NCBI GenBank assembly: GCA_027563935.2
Contig: CM050449.1
Location: 10,940,001 to 11,004,000, forward strand
DNA length: 64,000 nucleotides
Reading direction: 5' to 3'
Source: Costus lasius
Taxonomy: Eukaryota > Streptophyta > Magnoliopsida > Zingiberales > Costaceae
Part shown: piece after piece, positions 24,001 to 35,966 of the stretch
Layout: each line of letters begins with the position of its first letter
How positions within the stretch are numbered: the first letter of the stretch is position 1
Notes under the pieces: generated by a model
Seen by the model: the letters and a program-made list of their open reading frames with translations, nothing else
The model's database searches: none
Told to the model about the DNA's origin: nothing
Made by a program: the position numbers and the translations under genes

Positions 24001-25099
24001 TGAATTAATTTCAGCCATTGAAAGTTTGATTCATAGATCCAGGTCTCCAATCAAAAATCCAAGATCAAATTTGGAGAGATCATACCCAATTTAGTAAGTG
24101 CCGATGGTTGGATCATCTTGGAAGCCATCCGATTAGCTTAGATTTGTGTAAGTTATTTCAACCGTTGATATTTTAATTCGTCGATATGCTTTGATCTAGA
24201 GCTCTGGTCGAAAATCCGAGTGCGGATCTGGAAAGATATGATCCAAATTTATAAGGATCACTTTGGAAGCCATCTGATTGACTAAGATTCGAATGAATTA
24301 ATTACTGCCCGTCGTCCGTCGGCTAGACGCTCGGTGGGGTACATGGCTGGACAAAAAATAGGAGATCACCGAAATATCATTCGATTCTGACGATCCAACT
24401 GACAAATGGACAGATCCTTCTATCTGTAGGTTCGCATGATCGAAGAGAAGATGTAGCTAAAGTTTGTGCTTGATCAGACGACTGGATGTTTGGTTCAACG
24501 AGATAGAATAATGTAGGATGGAAATCCTAAGCCCAAGGAACCCCTTAAGTATGCAGCTCTTTAGAAATATTGATTAACAGTTGTCAAGGTGATACGCAAA
24601 CATTCATGGGATCTAAGCATGCATTCAGATTATAAGAGGAAGATGGAACGAGAACACCTTGGGTCCCCTTTGAAGGCAGGGGACCAGACCCCTTCGTAGT
24701 CTTCAATCAGTAGCCTCCAAGCGTGACTTCACGGCGCAAATTGGAAGTGTGCGTACGTGCTGCCAGTTTCAGCAATCCAGCAATGATCGTCAGCCCAAGT
24801 TCACCAGGATTGCGTAAGGAAATTGGTAGATTAGCACTCAGCGCGTTGATGAATTGAAGGGCCGTCCGGCTCGCCTTCAGGTGGATAGGAAGAGGGGCCA
24901 AAGGCTCACCCTCAAGCGAACAAGGGGCCTTCCGGCTCACCCTTAACACACACGAGGGTTTTCCGGCGCACCTCACAAGCAAGCATCCGCTAACTCAAAG
25001 TTTTCTATTTTCAGAGATTTCATTCTACCCGTGCAAAGTGAAAATACATGGACTTAAAACCTTAGCTTCCAACGTTACATTTTCAAGTGACTCTTCGCA
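24001..25099. other. Non-coding spacer
   Basis: No gene is supported. The 91-codon minus frame at 24707-24982 resembles no family I know. Confidence 0.45.
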
Positions 25100-26077
25100 T
25101 TCTTCATTGAGACTCAACTAAGAGATAACGATTTTTAGAATGGTCATTGACATGATATCCTAAAACTAATAAAATTTTATGCAAAACCAAACATCATGGA
25201 GTTGGAGGTAGATTAAATTCATGAGAAAATTGAATTATGATAGTCCTTGTTTCATGAGATTTTCCTTTAGTTTTATAGAGAGCGTTGAGAATGTAAAACA
25301 AATTAAATAGTTATGGAAAAAGAGGCAATGGAAAAATAAGTGGCAGCAATTTTTATTAAGTGGCAATGGAAAAAGAGGGATTTGACACCATTAGATTGTT
25401 ATTAATAACTAAGGATAACAACAGGAGTGGCAAGGTCAAACTTAGACGTACCCCAAACTTGATCCCATCCTAAAATCAAACCAAAACCGAAAACCTAATA
25501 TGTTTGGGAAGATCATTCTCACACTTGACCCCTTTAGTAAATCGGGTACATATAGGGATCCTTGACTTGCCAATACATTAACTTAAAAGAATTTAAAAAC
25601 AAATATCTTTATCATGAGTCAGTTGGCACTCGCCCAGTTGGCAGGCAAGAGTGAAGCAGTAAGCCAATCAGATGAATAATGAGTGAATGACTAGTGAGAG
25701 CACTTCGTAACTACGAATAGTGAGAGTGAGTTAACAACAGCAAGAGAAGGTGGTAGTTTTGAGCTGCCACCGGAGAGCGAGTTGCTTGAAAAAGCAAGTT
25801 ACTGGTGATAGAAACTAGTGAGGTCATATGAGGTCACTATAAGTAATAGCAAGTGCAAGGTCACTAGTTGTAACTCACGAAAGTCATAATTAAAGGCCTA
25901 AGGAGTCAAATTTTAGAGGGCGAAATAAGCCGCACATGTTTTTTAAAACAAATTTATTAAAGTCTATATAAGTAATTTTATATTTTGAGTCTAGTTTTAG
26001 AATACCTAAATTTGACAACAAAACCTAATCAAAGCATTTTTTTTTTGTCAAAATTAAGTCAATTCAAATTATTAGTA
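25100..26077. other. 3' flank of CxxC/HxxC gene copy 1
   Basis: Around 25100-25310 the sequence matches 38180-38330 and 45840-46040, the 3' flanks of the other two copies of this gene. The middle part (about 25320-26040) is absent from the other copies and is probably inserted DNA of unknown type. Confidence 0.55.
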
Positions 26078-26495
26078 TTACGATTGTGGAATGAGTAGAA
26101 ATTGCTGTTGTTGAGGAGGGGGAGGATAGAGGTATGGTCTATAAACTTGAGGATAGTTGTGATTCATTGGATTCACTAAACCTTGTACATGTTGTGGTTG
26201 TTGAGTAGCAGAAGAAGCATACGATCCAGTAGTGCAGTAATTATTAGTATTACGATTGTGGAATGGAACGTGCTTACCCTTCCAGTACCGCTGGGAATGC
26301 GAAGACGTTAGAAGAGAATCGGAATGATTAGAATCGTTGCCTGTGATAGCAAGCTGCTCTGCGTTCTTCATTGCGCACTCCGCATGCACTTGGAAGATGA
26401 CAGGATCAGTCCTGTAGAAGGCGCCGGCGTCGGCTCCCAGGGCGCCGCTGCAGATGATGCACGCCCACCACTGCAATGTCTTCGTTCTTCACAAG

Positions 26496-27740
26496 TGTCA
26501 GGCCCGGGTTCACCCGGTTCGGCCCAACCCAAGCCCAGGCCCACAGAAGGAAGCCCACCTGATTTAAGGGAGCTCGATTTGGGAAAAAACGCGTGCCGCA
26601 CGCGTTCGACATCTTCGTCAGCAGCCCAGGAGGCGGACGCGAGTCGCGCGACTGCGTCGTCCCCGTTCCCCTCGGACGCGTGCGGGAGCTGCAGGCGGTG
26701 GACGTCGTCTCCACCGGAAGAAGCGGACGAAGCCCACGCAGGATGCGGCTTCGCCTGGAGCGGACGGCTTCGACCACGCGGGAGACTCGGACGGCGTCGA
26801 GGCGGCATCCTCGTCGCTCACGCGAGCTTCGGCGGAAGACGCGGTCCACGCGACAGAGACGACGCTTGCGGGGTGAGCGACGAAGGCGGACGCGGCGAAG
26901 CTTCTCTATAAGAAGCTTGAAGGCGACGAGATCGGGGTGCGCAGAGGGCGACACCACAGGGAACGCCAGGGAGCGATTCCACCGGCGACGGCGCCCTCGC
27001 CGTCGCCCTTCCAGAGCTGGGCTCTGATGCCGCCAAGGGGCGAAGGTCGGCGCGGCGGCGTCGACGAGTGAGAGCAGGAAAAACAGAGCTTGTAACCGGC
27101 GTCTAGAGAGACGACCGGCGAGGGAGGGATGGGGGCGCCGGCGGGCGTCGAGAGGCGAGGTTTTGTAAGCTTTACCTGGCAATAAAATGGAGCTTCCTCT
27201 TCATCGCATACCTTCCCCTGTTTCGGCACTCCTTCATCAACTCAGGCGACTTCCGGCAGCGGCAGCCGTCGACGGAGGACGGCGATCCGCGAGCGCGGGC
27301 GGCGCTCGGCTTCGGAGAAGACGAAGACGCGTTTGAAACGAGGCAGCGACCGGTCAACATCGAATTCGAGCGAACGAATTCGAAATCGGAGGTGCTGACG
27401 CAAGCGATCGTCAGCACAGCGGAGATTTCACGCGCGCGACGAATTTCGGCAGGGTGACGTCAGCGACGGGTTGCTGACGCAAGCAAGGAAGATAATTTTG
27501 ACTTTGGTCAAAATCAGGAGAGGTATTTGATTTAGGGTTCCGTTCTTTTCCGGATTTCTAAATTGGGGTTAGGGTTTTCTCCGTGCGATCTTGTATTTGG
27601 GGATAAAAATTATCCGGGGAGATTAGGGTTTCGAATTAAGGCCGGAAACCCTAGGGCGAGTTACGTTCCGGTGTTCCGCCGGATTGCCCTGAGACAGCGG
27701 ATAAGCGCTGTTTTCAGGCCGATCCGACCGGGGCGTGACA
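26496..27740 (+). repeat. 5' LTR of the coding-free element
   Basis: It is bounded by TG/CA and followed by ACAGGTATCAGAGC (27741-27754). It carries a W-box palindrome at 27495-27514, TGACGTCAGC near 27453, and AGGGTTCC/GGGTTAGGG telomere-box-like words. Confidence 0.92.
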
Positions 27741-28460
27741 ACAGGTATCAGAGCTAAAGATTCAGCCATGAAGGTGAATCAGAAGGATCCGAGAGGCAAC
27801 ACCATCACTACGAGCGACAAGGAGTGTCGTTCTTCCAGGGCAGGGGTCCTGATGCCAACACTAGGGTGTGTTGATGCCAATGTCTAAGGGCATTGATGCC
27901 GATGTCAGGGACGTCGATGCCGATGTCGGGGGACATCGAAGGAGACTCTATAAGAGCTCAGTGATTGCCAGATCACTTCCCGGAGCAGGGGCTCTGATGC
28001 CATCACCAGGAGGGTGATGAAGAGGGGTCAGCAGATCCTTTTCCAAAGCAGGGGGCTTTGATGCCAACACCAGGGCGTGTTGATGCCAACACCAGGGCGT
28101 GTTGATGCCAACACCAGGGCGTGTTGATGCCAACACCAGGGCGTGTTGATGCCAATGCATAGCATTGATGCCAACACCAGGGGGCGTTGATGCCGGCGCC
28201 AGGGGCGTCGATGCCGATGTCAGGGGCATCGAGGTTCAGCTGAGTTCAGCAAATATGGTGAAGCAAGATTGTGGGCCCATGACCCACAGGTCCGAAATTA
28301 TCCTTGACAAATTTGTTGATGCAGGTTGCTATAAGCATGGTGCAGCGAACATCCATCATCAAACTGGGGGATAGAAGATGGAGGATTTTGAACATTGGAG
28401 GGCCAGTGTTCAACTTGCATGGAACATCGAGGGCGATGTTCAAATCAGGTGGGGGAGAAT
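27741..28460 (+). other. Internal region with primer site, GATGCC repeats and purine tract
   Basis: The primer binding site matches plant tRNA-Met. Most of the rest is a GATGCC-rich repeat region, with strict 22-bp units at 28059-28165 and looser copies on both sides. The short frames are repeat products. The segment ACATCGAGGGCGATGTTCAA before the purine tract also occurs, slightly changed, at about 4455-4475 in the gag-only element. Confidence 0.8.
28059..28165 (+). repeat. 22-bp tandem repeats (GATGCCAACACCAGGGCGTG + TT)
   Basis: Successive units start every 22 bp (ATGCC at 28061, 28083, 28105, 28127 and 28149), four of them nearly perfect. Degenerate relatives extend from about 27850 to 28235. 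Confidence 0.9.
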
Positions 28461-29721
28461 TGTCAGGCCCGGGTTCACCCGGTTCGGCCCAACCCAAGCC
28501 CAGGCCCACAGAAGGAAGCCCACCTGATTTAAGGGAGCTCGATTTGGGAAAAAACGCGTGCGGCACGCGTTCGACGTCTTCGTCAGCAGCCCAGGAGGCG
28601 GACGCGAGTCGCGCGACTGCGTCGTCCCCGTTCCGCTCGGACGCGTGCGGGAGCTGCAGGCGGTGGACGTCGTCTCCACCGGAAGAAGCGGACGAAGCCC
28701 ACGCAGGATGCGGCTTCGCCTGGAGCGGACGGCTTCGACCACGCGGGAGACTCGGACGGCGTCGAGGCGGCATCCTCGTCGCTCACGCGAGCTTCGGCGG
28801 AAGACGCGGTCCACGCGACAGAGACGACGCTTGTGGGGTGAGCGACGAAGGCGGACGCGGCGAAGCTTCTCTATAAGAAGCTTGAAGGCGACGAGATCGG
28901 GGTGCGCAGAGGGCGACACCACAGGGAACGCCGGGGAGCGATTCCACCGGCGACGGCGAGGGCGCCATCGCCCTTCCAGAGTTGGGCTCTGATGCCGCCA
29001 AGGGGCGAAGGTCGGCGCGGCGGCATCGACGAGTGAGAGCAGGAAAAACAGAGCTTGTAACCGGCGTCTAGAGAGACGACCGGCGAGGGAGGGATGGGGG
29101 CGCCGGCGGGCGTCGAGAGGCGAGGTTTTGTAAGCTTTACCTAGCAATAAAATGGAGCTTCCTCTTCATCGCATACCTTCCCCTGTTTCGGCACTCCTTC
29201 ATCAACTCAGGCGACTTCTGGCAGCGGCAGCCGTCGACGGAGGACGGCGATCCCCGAGCGCGGGCGGCGCTCGGCTTCGGAGAAGACGAAGACGCGTTTC
29301 GAACGCTCGGCGTTCGAAACGAGGCAGCGACCGGTCAACATCGAATTCGAGCGAACGAATTCGAAATCGGAGGTGCTGACGCAAGCGATCGTCAGCACAG
29401 CGGAGATTTCACGCGCGCGACGAATTTCGGCAGGGTGACGTCAGTGACGGGTTGCTGACGCAAGCAAGGAAGATAATTTTGACTTTGGTCAAAATCAGGA
29501 GAGGTATTTGATTTAGGGTTCTGTTCTTTTCCGGATTTCTAAATTGGGGTTAGGGTTTTCTCCGTGCGATCTTGTATTTGGGGATAAAAATTATCCGGGG
29601 AGATTAGGGTTTCGAATTAAGGCCGGAAACCCTAGGGCGAGTTACGTTCCGGTGTTCCGCCGGATTGCCCTGAGACAGCGGATAAGCGCTGTTTTCAGGC
29701 CGATCCGACCGGGGCGTGACA
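28461..29721 (+). repeat. 3' LTR of the coding-free element
   Basis: It differs from the 5' LTR by a handful of substitutions and one 16-bp indel at 29298-29320. This low divergence points to a recent insertion. Confidence 0.92.
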
Positions 29722-29783
29722 ACAAGGGTGGCTTTGTAGGTGACAGTTTCAAGCGCGAACGTTGCCTCTCTTGGGAATGCCAT

Positions 29784-30693
29784 TCTGATAATCTTGTGAT
29801 AAATAATAATACGCGGAATGGAATGGCGGTGGAAAGTAGTCAATTTCAGTTTGATTGGGCCAATGAGTTGAATTAGATTTTATCTTTTCTATTAATTATG
29901 TAAAAAATAACTAGTTACATCTCAAAATAGGAATTAGGTGACCTCAGCATGCCAGCCAGCAGTATCGATACTGACTTGTAGCAAAAAATTTCCCTACAAC
30001 TTACTGTGAGAAGAAATCAAGCACTGACTGCTTCAAAGTTGTGTTAATGTAGCTTCCCCATTCTCGAGTCACATACACAGATTTTGTCGCCTTTAAATTT
30101 TGATTTATTTTTTTTTAACTTCTCATTTTATTTATTTATGCACATTTTTTTAATTTGAATTGTCAGTTTAAATCCCAAGCGTAGACTTGTCATTTGCACA
30201 CCATGCAAATGAACAAAATGACGCATGTAATTAATTGGAGAGCGACTTGTTCAGAAGCTCAACCATAAACGACTTGACTGTAATTTAGAACATTTCAATT
30301 GCACAATGTTTCTACGAAATGGTGTACAGCTGACGAGAATGACGTTTCATTTACCAGGCAACTTCCTGTGAAAGAAAAACATGTCATTTACACTGTATTT
30401 TTTAGAGTAGAAAAACATTGAAAGAATAGAAAAAAAAAAGGAAATTAAAATGAAATATCTAGTATCTCCTTCCTCCTTTTTTTTGTTTTTATATTTTTAA
30501 AATTAATTTTCATTTATAAATGTCAATGACTTATCCTTAATCATTAAAAACTGAATTGTAAGAATATCCGGAATGAGATCAATAAAAGAAAATGAGCACT
30601 TGCACATATTTAGGATTCTAATAATTTATACTATACAACAAGAACAAGAAAACACACTTACATTAAAAATTCTAATATATACAAACTAAATTG
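29784..30693. other. Upstream flank of CxxC/HxxC copy 1 and 3' flank of GLR copy 2
   Basis: About 30030-30100 resembles the upstream region of copy 3 at 47070-47140. From about 30172 the DNA matches the 3' flank of GLR copy 1 (from 17005). No gene is seen. Confidence 0.55.
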
Positions 30694-32303
30694 CTACATG
30701 ATCAATATTAAGTCTTTGGGAATAACACTATCTGAAAGATGATGCATTTCTATATAGGTTTCTCCATGGTTTGTCACTGCATCAGATGATTCTGGTGCGA
30801 CTTTGTTCGATTCCAAGTTTCGTTTTCCACTAAGCTTTCTAGACATCCAAACCCTAAAACTTGGTCTTAAGTGTTCAAAGGACATAGCTTTGGTTGTTCT
30901 AGCCCCATGTGACAGAAATAAAGAAGCTCTAAAGAGTAGTAAAATTATACTTGAAGTGCACCAAGTGAAGAAGAAGAGTGGTTCAAAATAAACCCAATTC
31001 ATGCTCTCTACTTTCATCTCCTTTTCTGAGGCTATGGTGTTAGATAATGTAATGGAGAACCACTTGTCTTCAAGTTTATTGAGTGTTCCATCATCTGCTA
31101 ACTTCAATATGGCTTCTGAGAAATCCGAAGATAAACTAGAATCTTTTGCAAAAGCCTAAGTAAAGAAAAAGAGTAGTTAGTAATTAAATGAGTGAATATA
31201 GACGCTTAATTAATGATGCAGAAACTTGTGAAAAGCAAAAGGGGAACTTTTATGATTCTCTAGTCTTAGAGATCGAAGCACTTACAAATCCGAACCCACC
31301 AAGCATGTATGTCTCTCCAGTGACAGTGTAATTATCGTACATGGAGAGAAAATGCCTGAGATATGGTGTCTCAAGGTAGGCTGCTGAGATGTTTCCTCTC
31401 GTGAATGCCTCATTGTAGGATTCCGATGTCTGAATCCTTTCAATACTTTGATTCTTGTAGCTCAAGACTTCTTGAAGGTACTCCACCACAAATGATTCCG
31501 CATCACAGCCAACTCTACTGCCTGCTGGCACTGGTTCAAGCTTCTCAGTGACAAATATTGAGCTAAGTTTCACAGTGAAGGTAGTTGTCAAGATCAACAC
31601 CAATATAAGCCAAGGTATCACCATGGCTTTGGTATAATAACTGTAAACCTTGCCTACGTGAAAGAAATAAAGATACACACAATGAGAAAATTGTTGTCGG
31701 CTCACTCACCGTGGACGAAAAAGATGGTGGAGAGAGTCAACCAAAGTGTAGCTCTTAGTTGAAGCCACCAATTGCCATCAAAGTCAGGATTACACCCTCG
31801 TTCAAGATACCAAATAACTATGGCATTATACACTAGAGTAGATAGTATCGACAGCCACACATGTTTTGTGAACGGTGTTGTGAGAATCCATGGGGAGGGA
31901 TTACGTTTGATTGGAACCATCATGGAAAGGTCAGATGAGAGGAATGGCACAGTAAATGAAACATTAATAGCTCGTTTAGCAAGGATTGTGACATCTCCCA
32001 CCACAGCGTCGAATTTCTATAAGAAAAATGAAAATTCATTTGTACATATATGAACAAAATTTCCACTGCGTTGTAAAATAATAAATCTAATATTAAACAC
32101 ACGGGGTAATAGGTACCTTTAAAGGAATCTGATTTACCATGTCATCGTAGGATCCGTTGAAGGGAATGAATTTATAAACTAGATCATAATCCAATAATTT
32201 CACGGCCTCCTTCAAGACATCAATGCAGAATCCTGTCACCTTCACATTCCCACTATGGGCATCGTATTCTACCTTCACGAATTCGTGAAAGGTACCAAGA
32301 TTA
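30694..32303 (-). pseudogene. GLR copy 2, 3' half only
   Basis: The S1 end (32303-32117) and exons 3-5 (32016-31710, 31653-31286 and 31155-30694) are present. Exon sizes match copy 1, with intact GT-AG borders and no stops. The ATD and signal peptide are missing, because the S1 exon ends abruptly at 32303 against the terminal repeat of a Mutator-like element. S1, M1, pore loop, M3 (TTTFTVKLSSIF) and M4 are recognisable. A truncated protein lacking the N-terminal domain is conceivable only if another promoter is used, for example in the adjacent terminal repeat. Confidence 0.88.
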
Positions 32304-34825
32304 GGGGCTGCATTTTTGCGGAGGGGTGCCCCTCTGCAAATTTTGCGGAGGAGTGGGCTGAGATGTGAAGCATCAATCTTGAAGCACCCAGCGCGCGAAT
32401 CTCCAAGCAACTCATACTTAAACCCGTTATAGCATCTCCTCCCCGTGTTATACCATCTCCTCTCCAATATAACACCCGCCCGTTATAGCAATCCATTACG
32501 AACTAACCAGGCGCGGAGCTAACCCTGGTTAACGCTCGAAATTTCCCTACCCACCAAACCCGCTCGACCCTCACTCTGTAACCTCTAAACCCTAACTTTG
32601 CTCTTACGAAATTGTCACCCGATTGTCGCGCAAGCTCTCCGAGCCTCTCCGACGACCTCCTTTGAACTGTGTATACCTCCGACGGCCTCTGATGACCTCC
32701 GACGACCTCCTTTGAACTGCGTATACCTCCGATGGTCTCCGACGACCTCCTTTGAACTACGTATACCTCCGACGACCTCCGGCGAACTGCGACGACCCCG
32801 GCAAATGTCCCATTGTTGCTTGACGACCTGCTACGGTATAAAGACTTGTTCTTGTTTGGGCTAGGGTTTCCTAATCTTGTTTTTTTTTTTTGCAGGATCT
32901 CATGGCGAGCTCCTCCTCCGACTCCAATGTTCCTTTAAGGTATAATGTCGTAATTTATCTTATGAATACGTACATTGATGTATTAATGACCTATTTTTGG
33001 TATAACATGCTTGGAAAATTGGTATACCCACATTCATGATATTTGCATAATTTGTATTGTCCTTGAAGCTGTTTGGGAGATAGTCTTAAAAGGAACCTGT
33101 TAGTTGCTAAATCTGCTGATAGTATCAATTGCCGCAAGTGCGTCATTTGAAGCTTGCATTTTAGAAAATCATTCCTACTTCCTTTGGAATTCAGTCCGTT
33201 GGAAGTGAATAGAGAAACCTAAATTTCGTATAACATGCGTATAACATGCCCCAAACTTAGTATAAAGAAGCCTTGCATCACGTATAACATGCCTCAAACT
33301 TAGTATAACATGCCCCAAACTTGGTATAACACTTAACTGACATGGTATAACACTTGACATACATGATATAAGACTGCATAGACATGGTATAACACTGCAC
33401 AGACATGGTATAACACTACACAGACATGGTATAACACTGCATAGACATAGTATAACACTGCACAGACATGGTATAACACTACCCAGACATGGTATAACAC
33501 TACACGGACATGGTATAACACTACACAGACATGGTATAACACTGCACAGACATGGTATAACACTTGACAGACATGATATAAGACAGCATAGACATGGTAT
33601 AACACTGCACAGACATGGTATAACATTACCCAGACATAGTATAACACTACACAGACATGGTATAACACTACACAGACATGGTATAATACTACACAGACAT
33701 GGTATAACACTGCACAAACATGGTATAATACTGTATAAACATGGTATAACACTTGACAGACATGATATAAGACTGCATAGACATGGTATAACACTGCACA
33801 GATATGGTATAACACTACCCAGACATGGTATAACACTGCACAGACATGGTATAACACTGCACAAACATGATATAACACTGCACAGACATGGTATAACACT
33901 ACACAGACATGGTATAACACTTCATAGAGATGGTATAACACTACACAGACATGGTATAACACTTCACAGAGATGGTATAACACTACACAGACATGGTATA
34001 ATACTGCACATACATGGTATAACACTATACACACATGGTATAACACTGCACACACATGGTATAACACTACACAGACATGGTATATCACTACACACACATG
34101 GTATAACACTGCACAGACATGGTATAACACTACACAGACATGGTATAACAGCATCTCATTTTCATTTAATAGCTTCACCTTTTGAGTTCATCACGTTAAT
34201 ATAGTTCTAACTTTTTTAACAGTAGGTTCATGTGTACAATGAGGGCTACTCATGAAAGCCACCCACATGAAAGCCCATCTGATAGGTCTTCAGACGAAAA
34301 GGAGTATCACTGCAAGGGGGCCAAACCTCGTCGGGTACTGAGTAGATGCTCCTTGAGCCGGATTCACAAGTTTGTCAACACAGTGGAAGGGGGTGAGGAT
34401 ATTAAACGAGTGCTCCTACAGACCTCCTTTGGGCATTTGCTGCAAAGGCCAGCCATTTCCCTGGATATGATTGCTGTGGAATATTTGCAGTCTATATGGG
34501 ATGGTAACAGAAGAGGATTCAACATTAATGGTAATTTCGTGCCCTTCTCAGTAAAGGATGTATCAATCATCCTTGGTCTCCCACGGGTAGGGGAGCTAGT
34601 TAGATGGGACACTGACCGACCATCTACCAAATATTACAAAGAAGAATTTGATGGGAAGTTGCCAAACACCAAAGCCATTGAAGGAAAATTGAAAGTTATC
34701 TGCTCATAAGGCCTGGTGGAAAATGAGGAGAGGCTCACAAGATTGGCCATTTTGTATATCTTTTGTTGTTTTTTATTCAGCCGACTGACATACAGCCTGG
34801 ATGCGGGACTTGTATATTTTGTAGA
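32304..34825 (+). mobile_element. MULE left-end fragment (second copy)
   Basis: This stretch matches 51204-53632: terminal inverted repeat, 5' exon of the Ulp1-like gene (ATG at 32902), 21-bp array and exon 2 of the Ulp1-like gene (from 34225). It then stops inside exon 2 at about 34825. The junction with the GLR gene is the same base as at 51204. Exon 2 has the in-frame TAA (34707-34709) also found in the longer copy. Confidence 0.9.
33226..34150. repeat. 21-bp GTATAACA array in the intron of the truncated MULE gene
   Basis: Units of 21 bp carry CATGGTATAACACT and a variable CA(C/T)AGA part. Because 21 is a multiple of 3, several frames stay open, giving long false frames such as 33333-34178 minus. 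It parallels the array at 52055-52980. Confidence 0.95.
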
Positions 34826-35076
34826 TGATGAGAAATTGAGGATCCATAATGATGTATCAAATCTCCTTCACTACTCACTAACATCATATATTCATATAGA
34901 AATTTAGAATTATTCAATTTTGTTTTTAATTATTTAGAATTAAATGTATTACTTATTGTTTATTTGTATATAAATTGTTATTTTTGATAAACAACGTATT
35001 TGCATAAACAAATATTAAATAGTTTGTATGAGTATAAATATTAAATAAAAAAATTTGTAGGACTAAATATAAATAT
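34826..35076. other. AT-rich spacer, nothing recognised
   Basis: DNA after the MULE break has no frame, repeat or motif that I can support. Confidence 0.5.
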
Positions 35077-35421
35077 TCAACTCCTTAAATTTTCTTTTGC
35101 AAACAAACTAGAGGTTATATATATATATATGTAAATGAACAAATTGAAGAAAGGAAAAACAAGAAAATATTTTAGGCTCGCTATACTCTTGTCCAAATGT
35201 TCAAGTGGCTCCCTTCTCCGCCCCACTCTGCCGCACCACTCCATGCTCCTCACCAAACGAGACGACGATAACTCCGCCCGCGAGATCGAACCTTCCTCCA
35301 TGATCACCATAATTGGCGGCGCCTCCACGCCGGTCTCCATCTTATCCCTCGCGGTTGTCGGATGGACACTACCCTGGCACAGCGGGCACGTGGAGTGACG
35401 CCGAAGCCACTCAACTCTGGA
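35077..35421 (-). pseudogene. RING-H2 (ATL-type) E3 ligase fragment
   Basis: Translation from about 35419 downwards reads VEWLRRHSTCPLCQGSV, the second half of a RING-H2 finger (WLRxHxTCPLC). After it come about 85 residues (METGVEAPPIMVIMEEGSIS and EWCGRVGRRREP) before the frame drifts into AT-rich DNA. The first half of the finger, with its CxxC and H-x-x-H ligands, and the N-terminal membrane segment are absent. I read it as a captured or truncated 3' fragment of an ATL-like gene, not a working ligase. Confidence 0.65.
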
Positions 35422-35714
35422 TAATTTTTACTACTATAATATTTTTATTAATTTTTTATCATATATAAATTTTTTTATGATAATATTAGCATCATTGGAT
35501 AACTTATGATGTGTAGATTACGAATATATAATTTTTTATATAAATTTAGCATCTTACTTAAGTTTATTTTTTCTAGAAAATTTGCCCTATCATGCTATAG
35601 TAGCCTCTACCTAGGAATCCTTACACTGCTAATTCACCATTAAAAGAATAGTAAAAAAAAAATTTTCGGCTACGTTAATTTTTGTTTAAAAGAATATTTT
35701 TTTAATTTTTTTTT
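35422..35714. other. AT-rich spacer
   Basis: No gene is seen. It contains runs of T and A that merge into the foldback element at 35715. Confidence 0.5.
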
Positions 35715-35966
35715 AGAAATGATTTACATATTCTAAGCTATCCAATGGTACCAATATTGGGGTAGTTTAGATTATACATAATAAGAAATTTCTCTAAACA
35801 TTTTTATATAGTAAAATTTTTTTTATCTTTTATGCAATAATGTTTAGGATAATTTCTTAGTATAATTTAAACTATAAAAATATTTATAGTAATTTTTTAT
35901 TGTGTATAATCTAAACTACCCCAGTATTAATACCATTAGATAGCATAGAGTATATAAATCATTTCT
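35715..35966. mobile_element. Foldback MITE with 70-bp inverted arms
   Basis: The left arm (35715-35783, starting AGAAATGATTTACATATTCT) pairs with the reverse complement of the right arm (35897-35966) at most positions. Both arms include GGGGTAGTTTAGATTATACA. Pieces of the right arm recur at 40555-40620 and 40740-40870. No target-site duplication is clear. Confidence 0.7.

Larger units (their letters stand above)
26496..29721 (+). mobile_element. Young coding-free LTR retrotransposon with perfect TSD (ACAAG)
   Basis: LTRs at 26496-27740 (1245 bp) and 28461-29721 (1261 bp) are nearly identical. Both start TGTCAGGCCCGGGTTCACC and end GGGCGTGACA. The 5-bp duplication ACAAG flanks the element (26491-26495 and 29722-29726). 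The internal region is only 720 bp and holds a primer site, a 22-bp tandem array and a purine tract (GGGGGAGAAT), but no gag or pol. Size and content place it with non-autonomous LARD/TRIM-like elements. LTR ends and primer site relate it to the element at 1793-5782. The main LTR length difference is a 16-bp indel at a palindrome (see 29298-29320). Confidence 0.95.
26078..29783 (-). pseudogene. CxxC/HxxC small protein gene, copy 1, split by an LTR retrotransposon
   Basis: The first 19 codons lie at 29783-29727 (MAFPREATFALETVTYKATL) and the rest at 26495-26078. A 3226-bp LTR element sits between them, flanked by ACAAG on both sides. Compared with copy 3 (46241-46879), this copy has also lost about 14 nt just before the CxxC motif, which shifts the frame. 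The downstream frame keeps CIICSGALGADAGAFYRTDP, the HAECAM stretch and a proline/glutamine/tyrosine-rich tail. Function is unknown; it is non-functional as it stands. Confidence 0.85.

Noticed and set aside
24707..24982. 91-codon minus frame
   Set aside because: No recognisable domain, and no match elsewhere in the window.
26406..29147. Frames of 144-258 codons in both LTRs of the coding-free element
   Set aside because: They occur in both LTRs identically and on both strands; there is no recognisable protein.
33333..34178. 281-codon minus-strand open frame
   Set aside because: The same array artefact in the truncated MULE copy.
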